Assembly (NCBI RefSeq): GCF_023556315.2
Contig: NZ_CP116221.1
Location: 3,734,001-3,798,000 of the forward strand
DNA from: Psychroserpens ponticola
Lineage (GTDB): Bacteria > Bacteroidota > Bacteroidia > Flavobacteriales > Flavobacteriaceae
Length of the DNA: 64,000 nt
Reading direction: 5' to 3'
Shown: positions 37,746-46,795 of the stretch, in pieces
Numbering within the stretch: the first letter of the stretch is position 1
How the letters are laid out: the number at the start of each line of letters is the position of its first letter
Notes under the pieces: model-generated
Database searches by the model: none
Told to the model about the DNA's origin: nothing
Seen by the model: the letters and a program-made list of their open reading frames with translations, nothing else
Position numbers and translations under genes: made by a program

Positions 37746-37761
37746 TGTTCCACGTGGAACA
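37746..37761. promoter_or_regulatory. parS-like centromere site, copy 2
   Basis: TGTTCCACGTGGAACA is a perfect 16-base palindrome. It equals the known parS consensus and starts 12 bases upstream of the mnmG start. It could also influence mnmG expression. Confidence 0.8.
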
Positions 37762-37812
37762 TTAAATTTTTAGAAAATTCAGTTTGCAAATATACAGCTA
37801 AATCCTAAGATA

Positions 37813-38223
37813 TTAAGATAGTTGTTTTATGTAGAAATCCTCTTTAGTTCGCATGACAGATTTATCTTCAATTGATTTGTCTTTGTAGCCGCAATAATGA
37901 AGAACACCATGAACCATAACCCGTTTGATTTCCTCTACAAAATCAACGTTAAAATCCACTGCATTATCTTTCACTCTATCAATAGAAATGTAAACATCTC
38001 CATGTAGTTCTTTTCCTACTGAATAATCAAAACTAATAATATCTGTTAAGGTATCATGATCTAAATATTTTACATTGATATCATGCAAATAATCATCACT
38101 GCAAAAAATATAATTTATTTCTCCTTCCCTACAATTTTCAGAAACAATAACATTTGAAATCCATGTTGACATTTCATTTTCATTGGGCAAATCAAAATCG
38201 GTTTCGTAATTAAAGCTGATCAT
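37813..38223 (-). CDS. ybeY: rRNA maturation endoribonuclease YbeY
   Basis: The 136 aa protein has the YbeY zinc-site segment HGVLHYCGYKDKS near residues 106-118. In the classic HGxLHLxGYDH motif the third His is replaced here, which I recall as common in Bacteroidota (GYKDK). The DHDTLTDIISFDYS and LHGDVYISIDRVKDNA blocks are typical. It matures rRNA ends and takes part in ribosome quality control. It overlaps the DUF4175 gene by 14 bases. Confidence 0.94.
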   Translation of the reverse strand: MISFNYETDFDLPNENEMSTWISNVIVSENCREGEINYIFCSDDYLHDINVKYLDHDTLTDIISFDYSVGKELHGDVYISIDRVKDNAVDFNVDFVEEIKRVMVHGVLHYCGYKDKSIEDKSVMRTKEDFYIKQLS

Positions 38224-41200
38224 TTGTTTTTTTAAAATACTCTTGGACTTTCTTTTTATAAACGTCTTGCAAAGGTAATGCTTGCCTATTTAAAATTTCA
38301 GTAGTGTTGAAATATTCTTTTGCTTTAGGTAATTTATTGCTAGTGGTATTTTTATAAGTTGTATTATCTGTTTCAGATTTACGCTTGTTATCTTCTCCTT
38401 GCATGAATGTGGCATTCTCCATTTTCAATAACTGATGTTGTAGATCCATCATTTTTTGAAGGGTTTGATTAGTGAAACCTTTATTAATTAAATCAAGCTC
38501 AACGTCTTCCATATCCTTTAAAAGTTTCTCTCCTTGACCTTGTTTACCAAGTTCGCCTAATTTATTTTCTAAAGCTTGACGTAATTGTTGTTGTTGCTGG
38601 TAAATACGGTATAATTCTCCATTAAGATCTTCATTACTACCTTCTCCTTCTCCTTGAGAATTTCCGTTTTCTCCTCCTTCTCCATTTTCACCATTTTCGC
38701 CTTTTTCTCCCTTTTTTCCTTTCTTACTATCACCTTCCTTTTCACCCTCTTTCTCGCCTTCTTTCTCACCTTCGCCTTCTTTTGGTTTTCCTTGCTCACT
38801 TTTTTTCATTCCATCTTTCATCATCTCATTAAGTTGTTCTTGACTCATAATGATATCAGGCAACTGCATATCTCCACCACCTTGTCCCATAGAAGGATTC
38901 ATTTGTGCATTCATATTATCGAGAACATCACTTAAAAAGCTAGCCAATTCGTTGGTAGCTGTGATGGTGTATTGTTGAGCTGCAACACCTTGATATAATC
39001 GGTTTTCGGATAATTGTCCCAAAGATTTATCAATATTAAAAAACACTTCAGTAATTTGACCATTAACGCGTTCTGAAATTTTGGGCTGCCTTAATGATAA
39101 AGCAAATAAACTATCATCAATGTGCTCAAAATGCTCTCTTAAATTGCTCTGCTTTCTTAAGAATTTTCCATACTCATTATGGTTTATTTCAATACTCTTA
39201 AATTGATCCATTAGGTGTTCTTGATCAAAAGAAAATAATACTAAATTATCTAAAACCTGTCTAAGCATTGTAGCGTCTTCTTGAGCTTGATCACCACCAC
39301 TCATTTGCATCATTTGAGACATTTCACCACTCATCTCCTTCATTTTTTTAGCGGCTTGTTTTTGTTTCCTTTTAGCCTTTTGCTGAGAATCTTGAGGTTG
39401 ACTTTCTTGCTTTTCTCCTGGCTCACCTTGATCTCCTGACTCTTGCTTTTCTTGTTCTTTTTGTTCTAAAGCATCAGTTGCTTCTTGTTGGTCTTGTTTA
39501 ATTGATTCCTCTGTTGGTTTATCTTGAGGAAGCTCCATCGGTTTTTTAAGTTCTTTATTTTCTTTCTGAAGTGCGTCCATTTCCTTTTGAAAATCTTCAA
39601 ACTTTTTATTGAGTTTCTCCTGCTCTTCCTTAGTGTTGTTTTCTTCACTTTCTTCTGAAATATTTTCTTGTTCTTCTGCAAGCTCTTCAAGTTCTTTTTG
39701 AAGTTTCTCAATTTTCTTAGCGACATAAAAACGCTTTGTTAATTCTAAAAGTTGCTTTAAGCTTCGCTCTTTGTTTTTGTTTTGTTTTGCTAATTCTTCA
39801 AGTTTTTGAGAAAACTCTTCCTTTTGAATTTTCTCTTGCATTTTTTCAAGTTCTTCTAACAGTTTTTCATCTTTCTTGAGTTGCTCTTCATTTTCTTCAA
39901 GACGTTGCTTCAAATCTTCTTTAAACTGATCTTTCTCTTCATTTTCTTTTTGAAACTCCTCAAGGTTTTCTTTCAATTTTTTATTGAAGTTTTGCATGAG
40001 TTGTTCTTGCTCCTTTTGACGCTTTAAGAAATTTTCAAACTTCTTTTTATCATTAAAATTGAGCTCTTCTTTTTCTTTTTGAGTTTTAGAAAACTCTTCC
40101 AGTTGTTTATCTTGTTCTTTGAGTTTCTCAAATGTTTTGCCAATATCTTTTATAGTTTCATTTTGCTCTTGAAGTTGCTTCTGTTCTTCTTCTTCTTGAG
40201 TCAGTTTTCTGTAGCTATAAACGGTACTTTTGGTGCTTTTATAATTATGAATGGCATCATTGTCAAACACCTGAAAATAGAACTCATAATCAACTCCATC
40301 GGTCAAATTTAATTGGTTTGGAAATGCACTGACAAACTCATCAAAATTAGATTTTGATACTGGTATTTTTTCAAAAGATTTATCACTTGGGTTTGTTGAA
40401 GGGTAATATACTAATTGCAATTTACTCAATCCATAATCATCACTTACTTGTCCGAAGAAATACAGTGTTTGATTATCTAAAGAGTCTTTTTCCATTTTTA
40501 GATTAAGTTCAGGATAACTATCTTTAATAACATTTAATGAGAATGCTAAATTTTCATAGTCTTTTAGGTTCGAATTACTAGTGCTAATACTGTAATCTGT
40601 ATTATTAAAAATTCGTTTTGAAGCTTCAAAATTACCTTCGGTTAAGTTTTTAAAATTAATAGTGTCTTTAGAATACAAAGCAACCTCATCAGTAGAACGC
40701 GTTGATACTTTCCAAGTCACATTTGTGCCTTCAGGAATTGTTGAATTCCCTGTACTTTTTAAAACCTCATCTTTCTTTAGAGTATAGGCTGGATAATCTA
40801 AAAACATTTCAAAATTCACTAAGGTTGGTACTTTAGTGACATTAATAATATAATCTTTTGAACGCACATCGTTAGCAGACAAATTAAAACTAAACCCATC
40901 TTTTAATTGAGGAAATAGGTATTCAAATTGTCCTGGAGCTGACTGTTGTAAGAAATACGATTGTCCGTTATAATGAATTTGAGCATTTTCCGGAACAACA
41001 TCACCAGCAGTATTAACAATAAGTTTAAATTCTTTGTTTTCAATGGCATTCATGTCTTCATTAGTCACAAAAAACTGAAAAGGAGCTGGTGGTTCGTAAG
41101 CGGTTTGATAATTCACAACACGCTCATAACTATCACTAAACCAGTTTATTTTACCAGTAAAATAGGAGATTAATAAAATTGCAATAGGAATGGCTGCATA

Positions 41201-41665
41201 TTTTAAATACTTGGTGTTTTTATTAAAATTAATGGCTAATTTGAATGGAATCGGACTTAATTCAGACGATTTCTGCTCAATACTAGCTTCAAGAAGTTCG
41301 GATTGTGAATTATTAAGATTTAACTGAAGTACATTAAGTAGTTTATCGTTGACTTCTGGAAAGTGGTTTCCGATAATATGCGACGCTTCTTCATAATTAA
41401 TGCCTTTTTGAAGCTTGAATAATTTCGCTATTGGAAATGCAATAAACTTAGTAAATAAAGCCAATTCAACGCTAATAAACACCCAAAAAAGAATGGTTCT
41501 AGCCGTTGGGTTGAGCCATAAAAAATACTCAATTAACAAGGTGACAATCAAATACAATAATCCAATGGCAAAAAATAAGATTGCGCCTTTAACCAACTCA
41601 TTAGTGTAATATCTTCTAATAAATTGCTCTAATTTAGATTGTATGGTCTTGAAATTATTCAACAT
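38210..41665 (-). CDS. DUF4175 family large membrane protein
   Basis: This 1151 aa protein has two or three N-terminal membrane helices (about residues 25-75 and 155-172) and a beta-rich periplasmic region to about 480. A very long Glu/Gln/Lys coiled-coil stretch covers roughly 485-760. The C-terminal part holds helices, a low-complexity run rich in Gly, Glu, Lys and Asn near 955-1010, and a final helical domain. This is the layout of DUF4175 proteins of Bacteroidota, whose function is unknown. The low-complexity DNA produces long spurious frames on both strands. Confidence 0.88.
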   Translation of the reverse strand: MLNNFKTIQSKLEQFIRRYYTNELVKGAILFFAIGLLYLIVTLLIEYFLWLNPTARTILFWVFISVELALFTKFIAFPIAKLFKLQKGINYEEASHIIGNHFPEVNDKLLNVLQLNLNNSQSELLEASIEQKSSELSPIPFKLAINFNKNTKYLKYAAIPIAILLISYFTGKINWFSDSYERVVNYQTAYEPPAPFQFFVTNEDMNAIENKEFKLIVNTAGDVVPENAQIHYNGQSYFLQQSAPGQFEYLFPQLKDGFSFNLSANDVRSKDYIINVTKVPTLVNFEMFLDYPAYTLKKDEVLKSTGNSTIPEGTNVTWKVSTRSTDEVALYSKDTINFKNLTEGNFEASKRIFNNTDYSISTSNSNLKDYENLAFSLNVIKDSYPELNLKMEKDSLDNQTLYFFGQVSDDYGLSKLQLVYYPSTNPSDKSFEKIPVSKSNFDEFVSAFPNQLNLTDGVDYEFYFQVFDNDAIHNYKSTKSTVYSYRKLTQEEEEQKQLQEQNETIKDIGKTFEKLKEQDKQLEEFSKTQKEKEELNFNDKKKFENFLKRQKEQEQLMQNFNKKLKENLEEFQKENEEKDQFKEDLKQRLEENEEQLKKDEKLLEELEKMQEKIQKEEFSQKLEELAKQNKNKERSLKQLLELTKRFYVAKKIEKLQKELEELAEEQENISEESEENNTKEEQEKLNKKFEDFQKEMDALQKENKELKKPMELPQDKPTEESIKQDQQEATDALEQKEQEKQESGDQGEPGEKQESQPQDSQQKAKRKQKQAAKKMKEMSGEMSQMMQMSGGDQAQEDATMLRQVLDNLVLFSFDQEHLMDQFKSIEINHNEYGKFLRKQSNLREHFEHIDDSLFALSLRQPKISERVNGQITEVFFNIDKSLGQLSENRLYQGVAAQQYTITATNELASFLSDVLDNMNAQMNPSMGQGGGDMQLPDIIMSQEQLNEMMKDGMKKSEQGKPKEGEGEKEGEKEGEKEGDSKKGKKGEKGENGENGEGGENGNSQGEGEGSNEDLNGELYRIYQQQQQLRQALENKLGELGKQGQGEKLLKDMEDVELDLINKGFTNQTLQKMMDLQHQLLKMENATFMQGEDNKRKSETDNTTYKNTTSNKLPKAKEYFNTTEILNRQALPLQDVYKKKVQEYFKKTNDQL

Positions 41666-41714
41666 TAATTATTTAACTCACTAAACTACAATTTTATTTT
41701 AACCTGCAAATGCC

Positions 41715-41722
41715 TAACTTTG
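41715..41722 (+). promoter_or_regulatory. Candidate -7 box for the AlkB-type gene
   Basis: TAACTTTG matches TAnnTTTG and lies 63 bases before the start codon. No good -33 box was seen. Confidence 0.4.
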
Positions 41723-41785
41723 GTAAGTTTCTGTTAATTTCGAGGAGTTGTGTTAAAATAAAGACCAAATTACACTACCATTTCT

Positions 41786-42832
41786 ATGAAAGATCTAAAA
41801 TATCTTGCAGCATTCTCTATTCCATTAGTTGCGTGTATTGGATTGTATTTTAAAGGCAATCTGGTTTTCTTAACGCCTTTATATGGATTTGTAATCATTC
41901 CAATTCTAGAACTCCTTTTTCCTATTGATACTAAAAATCTATCAACTGAAAACAGAGACCATAAATCAAAACAAAAGACCTTTGATTGGTTATTATACTT
42001 GAATTTGCCTATGGTTTATGGATTAGTTTTCTTCGGAATATACGAAGCTACAACAACAACTATTGAAACCTACGAACTTATTGGGATGATTATTTCTATA
42101 GGCATTGTTTTAGGTGTCAATGGTATCAACGTTGCTCATGAATTAGGTCACAGACAAACCACAAACGAGCGTTTTATTGGTAAAGCCTTACTCCTACCAG
42201 CTCAATACATGCATTTTTACATCGAGCATAATTTTGGTCACCATTTGCATGCCGCAACTCCTGAGGATCCTGCAACAGCCAGATACAATCAAAGTGTCTA
42301 CTCATTTTGGTTTACATCAATATTTAGGCAATATTTTAAAGCATGGCAAATTCAGCAAAAACTACTAAAAAATAACAAAAAGAGCTTCTTTTCTGTCAAA
42401 AATGACATGTTTTGGTTCGTTTTGCTTCAAATTGGGTATTTATTGATGGTATCCTTTTTCTTCGGAATCATTGGATTTCTTTTTGCTTTTTGTTCTGCTA
42501 TAGTTGGTATATTGCTCTTAGAATCAGTAAATTATATCGAACATTATGGATTAATGCGCCTCAAAACAGCATCTGGTCGTTATGAACGTGTTAAAGAAAT
42601 ACATTCATGGAATTCTAACCACGTCATTGGGCGAATTGTGCTTTACGAATTAACAAGGCATAGCGATCATCACTACAAAACATCTAAAAAATACCAAGTA
42701 TTAGATTGCCATGATGAGAGTCCGCAAATGCCCTTTGGCTATCCAACATCTATGGTTTTGGCAATGGTTCCACCTTTATGGTTTCGGATTATGAATAAAC
42801 GTGTGCCGAAAGAAATGATTTTGGTTAAATAA
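41786..42832 (+). CDS. alkB: Alkane 1-monooxygenase-like membrane hydroxylase
   Basis: The 348 aa protein is a polytopic di-iron hydroxylase. The eight-histidine signature is complete: HELGH near residue 116, the EHNFGHHLH box near 149, the NYIEHYG block near 250 and RHSDHHY near 293. These are the four AlkB boxes, as distinct from fatty-acid desaturases, which lack the NYIEHYG box. It would hydroxylate medium or long n-alkanes or related chains with rubredoxin as electron donor, but no rubredoxin gene is seen nearby. It is a single gene between the DUF4175 and T9SS propeller genes. Confidence 0.9.
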   Translation: MKDLKYLAAFSIPLVACIGLYFKGNLVFLTPLYGFVIIPILELLFPIDTKNLSTENRDHKSKQKTFDWLLYLNLPMVYGLVFFGIYEATTTTIETYELIGMIISIGIVLGVNGINVAHELGHRQTTNERFIGKALLLPAQYMHFYIEHNFGHHLHAATPEDPATARYNQSVYSFWFTSIFRQYFKAWQIQQKLLKNNKKSFFSVKNDMFWFVLLQIGYLLMVSFFFGIIGFLFAFCSAIVGILLLESVNYIEHYGLMRLKTASGRYERVKEIHSWNSNHVIGRIVLYELTRHSDHHYKTSKKYQVLDCHDESPQMPFGYPTSMVLAMVPPLWFRIMNKRVPKEMILVK

Positions 42833-42837
42833 TATCT

Positions 42838-44313
42838 TTACTTTATAATTAGTTTTACGGTTTTATTGACTAATTCCGTCTTAATATTTACAAGATAAAG
42901 TCCAGGTTTCAAATGAGTAACATCTAATTTAATAGCACTCAACTCTCTATTCTTTTGTTGAATTACATATTTTCCTGAAATATCAAAAACTTGAACAGAT
43001 ATGCTTTCAAATAATTTATGGAATTGAATATAAACATAATCACTACTAGGATTAGGATATAAATTAAAGCCTTCAAAAGTAAAATCTTTAGTAGTTAACG
43101 ACGGTTCATTAAACACTCTAACATGTCCTGAATTTGAACCATTTCCATCATTATTAATAGCTCCTATTGCGACCATAGAGCCACTATCATTTAAACAAAT
43201 AGAATAACCTGATTGGTCATTAGTAGCTTCACCTAAAATTCCAGCTCCAATTTGCACCCAATCCGTTCCATTAAATTGAAAAATTCTTGCTTGACCAGCA
43301 TAACCATTAGATCCAATATCACCTATAGCTAAAATTGACCCATCTCCATTTAAACTAGTAGAATAGCCTGACTGAAGAGAAACAGCTTCTCCTAAAACTT
43401 TTGTTCCTTTCAAATTCCAATCTGTTCCGTTAAACTCATAAACAGTTACACTTCCTGAGTTTAATCCACCATCATCATCATTTACTGCTCCTACGGCTAA
43501 AATTTGTCCATTAGAGCTTAAACTTAAAGCATATCCTGCATAACCATTGTTAGTATCACCATCAATATCATTTCCTAATTGTAGCCAATCTGTTCCATTA
43601 AATTGAAAAACCCTTGCATGTCCTCCATTATTTACTAGTCCATCATTCTCAATCGCTCCAACAGCAACAATAGATCCATCTGCGCTTAAACTAGTGGTTC
43701 TTCCAAACTGGTCACCAGAAGCTTCACCAATAATATTTTGTCCCATTTGTATCCAATTGGTTCCATCAAAATTATAGATACTTGCTGATCCAGAATTGTT
43801 ACCATTTGTATCATTGCCTATTTCTCCTATAGCCAAAACAGTTCCGTCATTATTTAAACTTATAGATGATCCAAAATTATTTACATTCCCACTGCCATTA
43901 ATATCGCTACCCAATTGAACCCAATCTGTACCATCATACTGTAATACTTTAACCTGTCCAGCAAATGGAGCTCCATCAGAGTTTCCAGGAGATGAAACAG
44001 CAACTATGCTTCCTGTTCCATTTAGACTTACTGAAAAGCCTAAATTATCGTTATCAGACTGACCTTCAATATCGTTTCCTAATTGTGTCCAGCTTCCAGA
44101 GTTGTTTTGATATACTCTAACTTGTCCAGCATCACTTCCGCCATCATCATTTCTATAGGAACCTATGGCAACTATATTTCCTTCGTTGTTAAGACTAATT
44201 TCAAATCCTGAAGTGTCATTTATAACTTCTCCATCAATGTCACTTCCAACCTGAGTCCATTGAGCTTGTAACATAAAAGGAGCTAATAAAAATAAAAGTA
44301 GTAATTGTTTCAT
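42838..44313 (-). CDS. T9SS-exported seven-repeat beta-propeller protein
   Basis: Seven tandem repeats of about 55 residues each have the form W(T/V)QLGxDIxGE ... SLSxDGxIVAIGA ... GxVRVFxFxGTD, which suggests a seven-bladed propeller of the FG-GAP-like kind. A signal peptide precedes them (MKQLLLLFLLAPFMLQAQ) and a C-terminal T9SS type A sorting domain follows (LYPNPSSDYVYIQF, VFDISGK, LKPGLYLVNI). The upstream ATG at 44337 would add eight residues, and the start at 44313 puts the signal peptide at the N-terminus. It is a paralogue of the gene at 59438-60889. Ligand unknown. Confidence 0.88.
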   Translation of the reverse strand: MKQLLLLFLLAPFMLQAQWTQVGSDIDGEVINDTSGFEISLNNEGNIVAIGSYRNDDGGSDAGQVRVYQNNSGSWTQLGNDIEGQSDNDNLGFSVSLNGTGSIVAVSSPGNSDGAPFAGQVKVLQYDGTDWVQLGSDINGSGNVNNFGSSISLNNDGTVLAIGEIGNDTNGNNSGSASIYNFDGTNWIQMGQNIIGEASGDQFGRTTSLSADGSIVAVGAIENDGLVNNGGHARVFQFNGTDWLQLGNDIDGDTNNGYAGYALSLSSNGQILAVGAVNDDDGGLNSGSVTVYEFNGTDWNLKGTKVLGEAVSLQSGYSTSLNGDGSILAIGDIGSNGYAGQARIFQFNGTDWVQIGAGILGEATNDQSGYSICLNDSGSMVAIGAINNDGNGSNSGHVRVFNEPSLTTKDFTFEGFNLYPNPSSDYVYIQFHKLFESISVQVFDISGKYVIQQKNRELSAIKLDVTHLKPGLYLVNIKTELVNKTVKLIIK

Positions 44314-44396
44314 GGTGTTTATTGTGATAATTAACATAAAAGCAAATCTAAAGCATCAACAAACATGAAAACATACGTCAAATAACGTATTTTTAA

Positions 44397-44404
44397 TACC
44401 TTTG
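44397..44404 (+). promoter_or_regulatory. Candidate -7 box for gltX
   Basis: TACCTTTG matches TAnnTTTG and ends 18 bases before the gltX start. No -33 TTG is clear. Confidence 0.45.
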
Positions 44405-44422
44405 CGGACTTAAAACAAAACC

Positions 44423-45940
44423 ATGACCAAATCCGTTCGTGTGCGATTTGCACCAAGCCCAACAGGACCTTTACACATTGGAGGTGTAAGAACAGCGCTT
44501 TTTAACTATCTATTTGCTAAAAAGCATAACGGAACCTTCGTGCTTCGTATTGAAGATACAGATCAAAATCGCTATGTTGAAGGTGCAGAAGATTATATTG
44601 TTGAGTCTTTAAATTGGTGCGGAATTCCTTTTGACGAAGGTGTTGGGAAAAACGAAAAATTTGGACCATACAGGCAAAGCGAACGCAAACATTTATACAA
44701 GCAATATGCAGATGAATTGATTGAAAAAGGTCATGCTTACTATGCTTTTGATACTGCTGAAACTTTAGATTTCCATAGAAAAGATCATGAAGCAAAAGGA
44801 AAAACCTTTATTTACAATTGGCATAACCGATTGAAATTGAGTAATTCTTTATCGCTTTCTGAAGATGAAGTAAACGCAAAATTAGAAGCTGGAGACGATT
44901 ATGTGATTCGATTTAAATCACCTCAAGATGAAACCTTACATCTAAAAGATAGTATTCGTGGTGATATAAAAATTGACACCAATGTTTTAGATGATAAAGT
45001 TTTATTTAAAAGTGATGGCATGCCAACCTATCATTTAGCAAATATCGTTGATGACCATTTAATGGAAATTTCACATGTGATTCGAGGAGAAGAATGGTTA
45101 CCAAGTTTAGCATTACATTATCAGCTTTATGGAGCTTTTGGTTGGGAAGCACCTGAATTTGCACATTTACCATTAATTTTAAAACCAACAGGTAAGGGTA
45201 AACTAAGTAAACGTGATGGTGATAAATTAGGGTTTCCTGTGTTTCCTTTAGAATGGACAGACCCAAAATCTGGAGACGTTTCTAGAGGTTATAAAGAAGA
45301 CGGTTATTTTGCTGAAGCGATGATTAACTTCTTATCATTTTTAGGCTGGAATCCTGGTACAGAGCAAGAGATTTTCAGTTTAGATGAACTTATTAATGCT
45401 TTCGATTTAGAACGTGTCAATAAAGCTGGAGCGCGTTTTGATCCAGATAAAATCAAGTGGTTTAATCATCACTATATGCAAATTCAAGATAATTCTAATT
45501 TAGCAATAGCCTTTAAAAATTCTAGAAATGAATTATCTGAAATTGATTCACAATACATTGAAATGGTAATCGCTTTAATTAAAGAGCGTGCTACGTTTGT
45601 AAGTGATTTTTGGGACTTAAGTCATTTCTTCTTTATTGCTCCTGATGCTTATGATGAAAAGGCATCAAAAAAAGCTTTAAAAGAAGGCACAGCTGATATA
45701 TTAACGAAGGTCAAAGAATTAGTTAATAGTATTGAAGATTTCACAGTTGAAAACCTTCAAAATACTGTAAAAAGCTGGATTACTTCAAATGAGATTGGCT
45801 TTGGAAAAGTAATGATGCCATTGCGTTTGGCTTTAGTTGGTGCATTACAAGGTCCTGATGTTTTTGATATTATCTATATGATTGGAAAAACTGAAACATC
45901 AAAACGAATTGATAATTTGATTTCTAAGTCAAGTGCATAG
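44423..45940 (+). CDS. gltX: Glutamyl-tRNA synthetase
   Basis: The 505 aa class I synthetase has the HIGH-like motif PSPTGPLHIGGVRTALFNYL at residues 11-30 and the KMSKS-like GKLSKRDGDKL near residue 255, followed by the anticodon-binding helical domain. Length fits. It is a single plus-strand gene with a candidate promoter box 18 bases upstream. A degenerate dispersed repeat follows it. Confidence 0.97.
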   Translation: MTKSVRVRFAPSPTGPLHIGGVRTALFNYLFAKKHNGTFVLRIEDTDQNRYVEGAEDYIVESLNWCGIPFDEGVGKNEKFGPYRQSERKHLYKQYADELIEKGHAYYAFDTAETLDFHRKDHEAKGKTFIYNWHNRLKLSNSLSLSEDEVNAKLEAGDDYVIRFKSPQDETLHLKDSIRGDIKIDTNVLDDKVLFKSDGMPTYHLANIVDDHLMEISHVIRGEEWLPSLALHYQLYGAFGWEAPEFAHLPLILKPTGKGKLSKRDGDKLGFPVFPLEWTDPKSGDVSRGYKEDGYFAEAMINFLSFLGWNPGTEQEIFSLDELINAFDLERVNKAGARFDPDKIKWFNHHYMQIQDNSNLAIAFKNSRNELSEIDSQYIEMVIALIKERATFVSDFWDLSHFFFIAPDAYDEKASKKALKEGTADILTKVKELVNSIEDFTVENLQNTVKSWITSNEIGFGKVMMPLRLALVGALQGPDVFDIIYMIGKTETSKRIDNLISKSSA

Positions 45941-45944
45941 TCGT

Positions 45945-46018
45945 GTCATTATGAGTAATAATGAATACTTTTTCTATTTTTAAAAGAGTGCTCAGTCGCG
46001 ACCAATCCTTCTGAATGA
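45945..46018. repeat. Degenerate dispersed palindromic intergenic repeat
   Basis: The segment begins GTCATTATGAG and ends CTTCTGAATGATG. These resemble the ends of the repeats at 57262 and 61952 (GTCATTyAGAGTG ... GAATGA). The middle is diverged. Likely a remnant of the same family of mobile palindromic elements. Confidence 0.4.
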
Positions 46019-46031
46019 TGATAAACTATGA

Positions 46032-46718
46032 TTAAAACGTAATCATCAAAGCAAAAGCCAGCATGGTTTGATTTCCTTCAAATTTTTCAGATAAAGGTGT
46101 GGTTGCTAAATTATCGTCGTCATTAAGTTTTCTAAAAATATTTGTAAACCCGTAACTATAGGTCGCTCTTAGTTTAAAATTCCCTATTCCTGCAGATGCA
46201 CCTACGACACCATTCACATTAAAGGGAGAAATATCACTTATATCTTCAGCTAATAATGCGTCATACCCATTAATTAAAAATGCTTCTTGGTTGCTATTTT
46301 TGAGATCAAGCTGACCATTATATTGCAATTGAGGTCCTACATCTAGCGTGATATTATCGCTTAATAGTTTCACGTGAAGCATAAATGCTAATTGTATGGC
46401 CATTAAATCATATTCTAAAAGTTCAACATCTTTAGACAATAGACCTGATCGGCCTTCAATTTCAATTGAATTTTGAGAAAATTGCAAACCATAACTCACA
46501 GTAAACCATTTATGAGGAATATCAACTGTAGCAATCATTCCGCCAAGAAAACCAGAACCGCTTTTCGTCTTAAAATTATCTGTTGTAATATCATATTGAG
46601 TTAGTCCTCCAACAAGTCCAATACCGTTTTTTATGGTGTATGTTTTATGTTGAGCTGTTGAAATTGTAACAAAAGCTATACAAAACACTACTAATACTAT
46701 AAACTGCTTCTTTTGCAT
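46032..46718 (-). CDS. Outer-membrane beta-barrel protein (porin-like, PorT-type)
   Basis: The 228 aa protein has a signal peptide (FCIAFVTISTAQ) and then alternating hydrophobic strands with glycine and aromatic residues, ending in a strand that finishes with Phe (LAFALMITF). This is typical of small eight-strand OMP_b-brl proteins. Function is not predictable. It is monocistronic, divergent from the SPFH gene. A parS-like sequence lies within the coding region at 46366-46381. Confidence 0.8.
   Translation of the reverse strand: MQKKQFIVLVVFCIAFVTISTAQHKTYTIKNGIGLVGGLTQYDITTDNFKTKSGSGFLGGMIATVDIPHKWFTVSYGLQFSQNSIEIEGRSGLLSKDVELLEYDLMAIQLAFMLHVKLLSDNITLDVGPQLQYNGQLDLKNSNQEAFLINGYDALLAEDISDISPFNVNGVVGASAGIGNFKLRATYSYGFTNIFRKLNDDDNLATTPLSEKFEGNQTMLAFALMITF
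46366..46381. promoter_or_regulatory. Weaker parS-like sequence inside the OM barrel gene
   Basis: AGTTTCACGTGAAGCA differs from the parS form TGTTTCACGTGAAACA at two positions and keeps the CACGTG core. It could be a low-affinity site or chance. Confidence 0.35.
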
Positions 46719-46738
46719 CTCTAAATTGTGTGAGTGAA

Positions 46739-46746
46739 CAAATATA
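46739..46746 (-). promoter_or_regulatory. Candidate -7 box for the OM barrel gene
   Basis: On the minus strand this reads TATATTTG, a TAnnTTTG match, 20 bases upstream of the start. Confidence 0.4.
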
Positions 46747-46795
46747 ACTTAATTTAGTAACTGATTATTTTCCTAACCATTTAAAAAAACATCTT

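Noticed and set aside
38569-40312. Several long open frames on both strands inside the DUF4175 gene
   Set aside because: They arise from the low-complexity Glu/Gln/Lys-coding DNA, have extreme composition and no domain similarity.
383-41665. Strand-bias change near 41.7 kb as a replication origin
   Set aside because: Genes left of it are mostly minus, but genes to its right are mixed, so the bias is probably operon structure rather than an origin.
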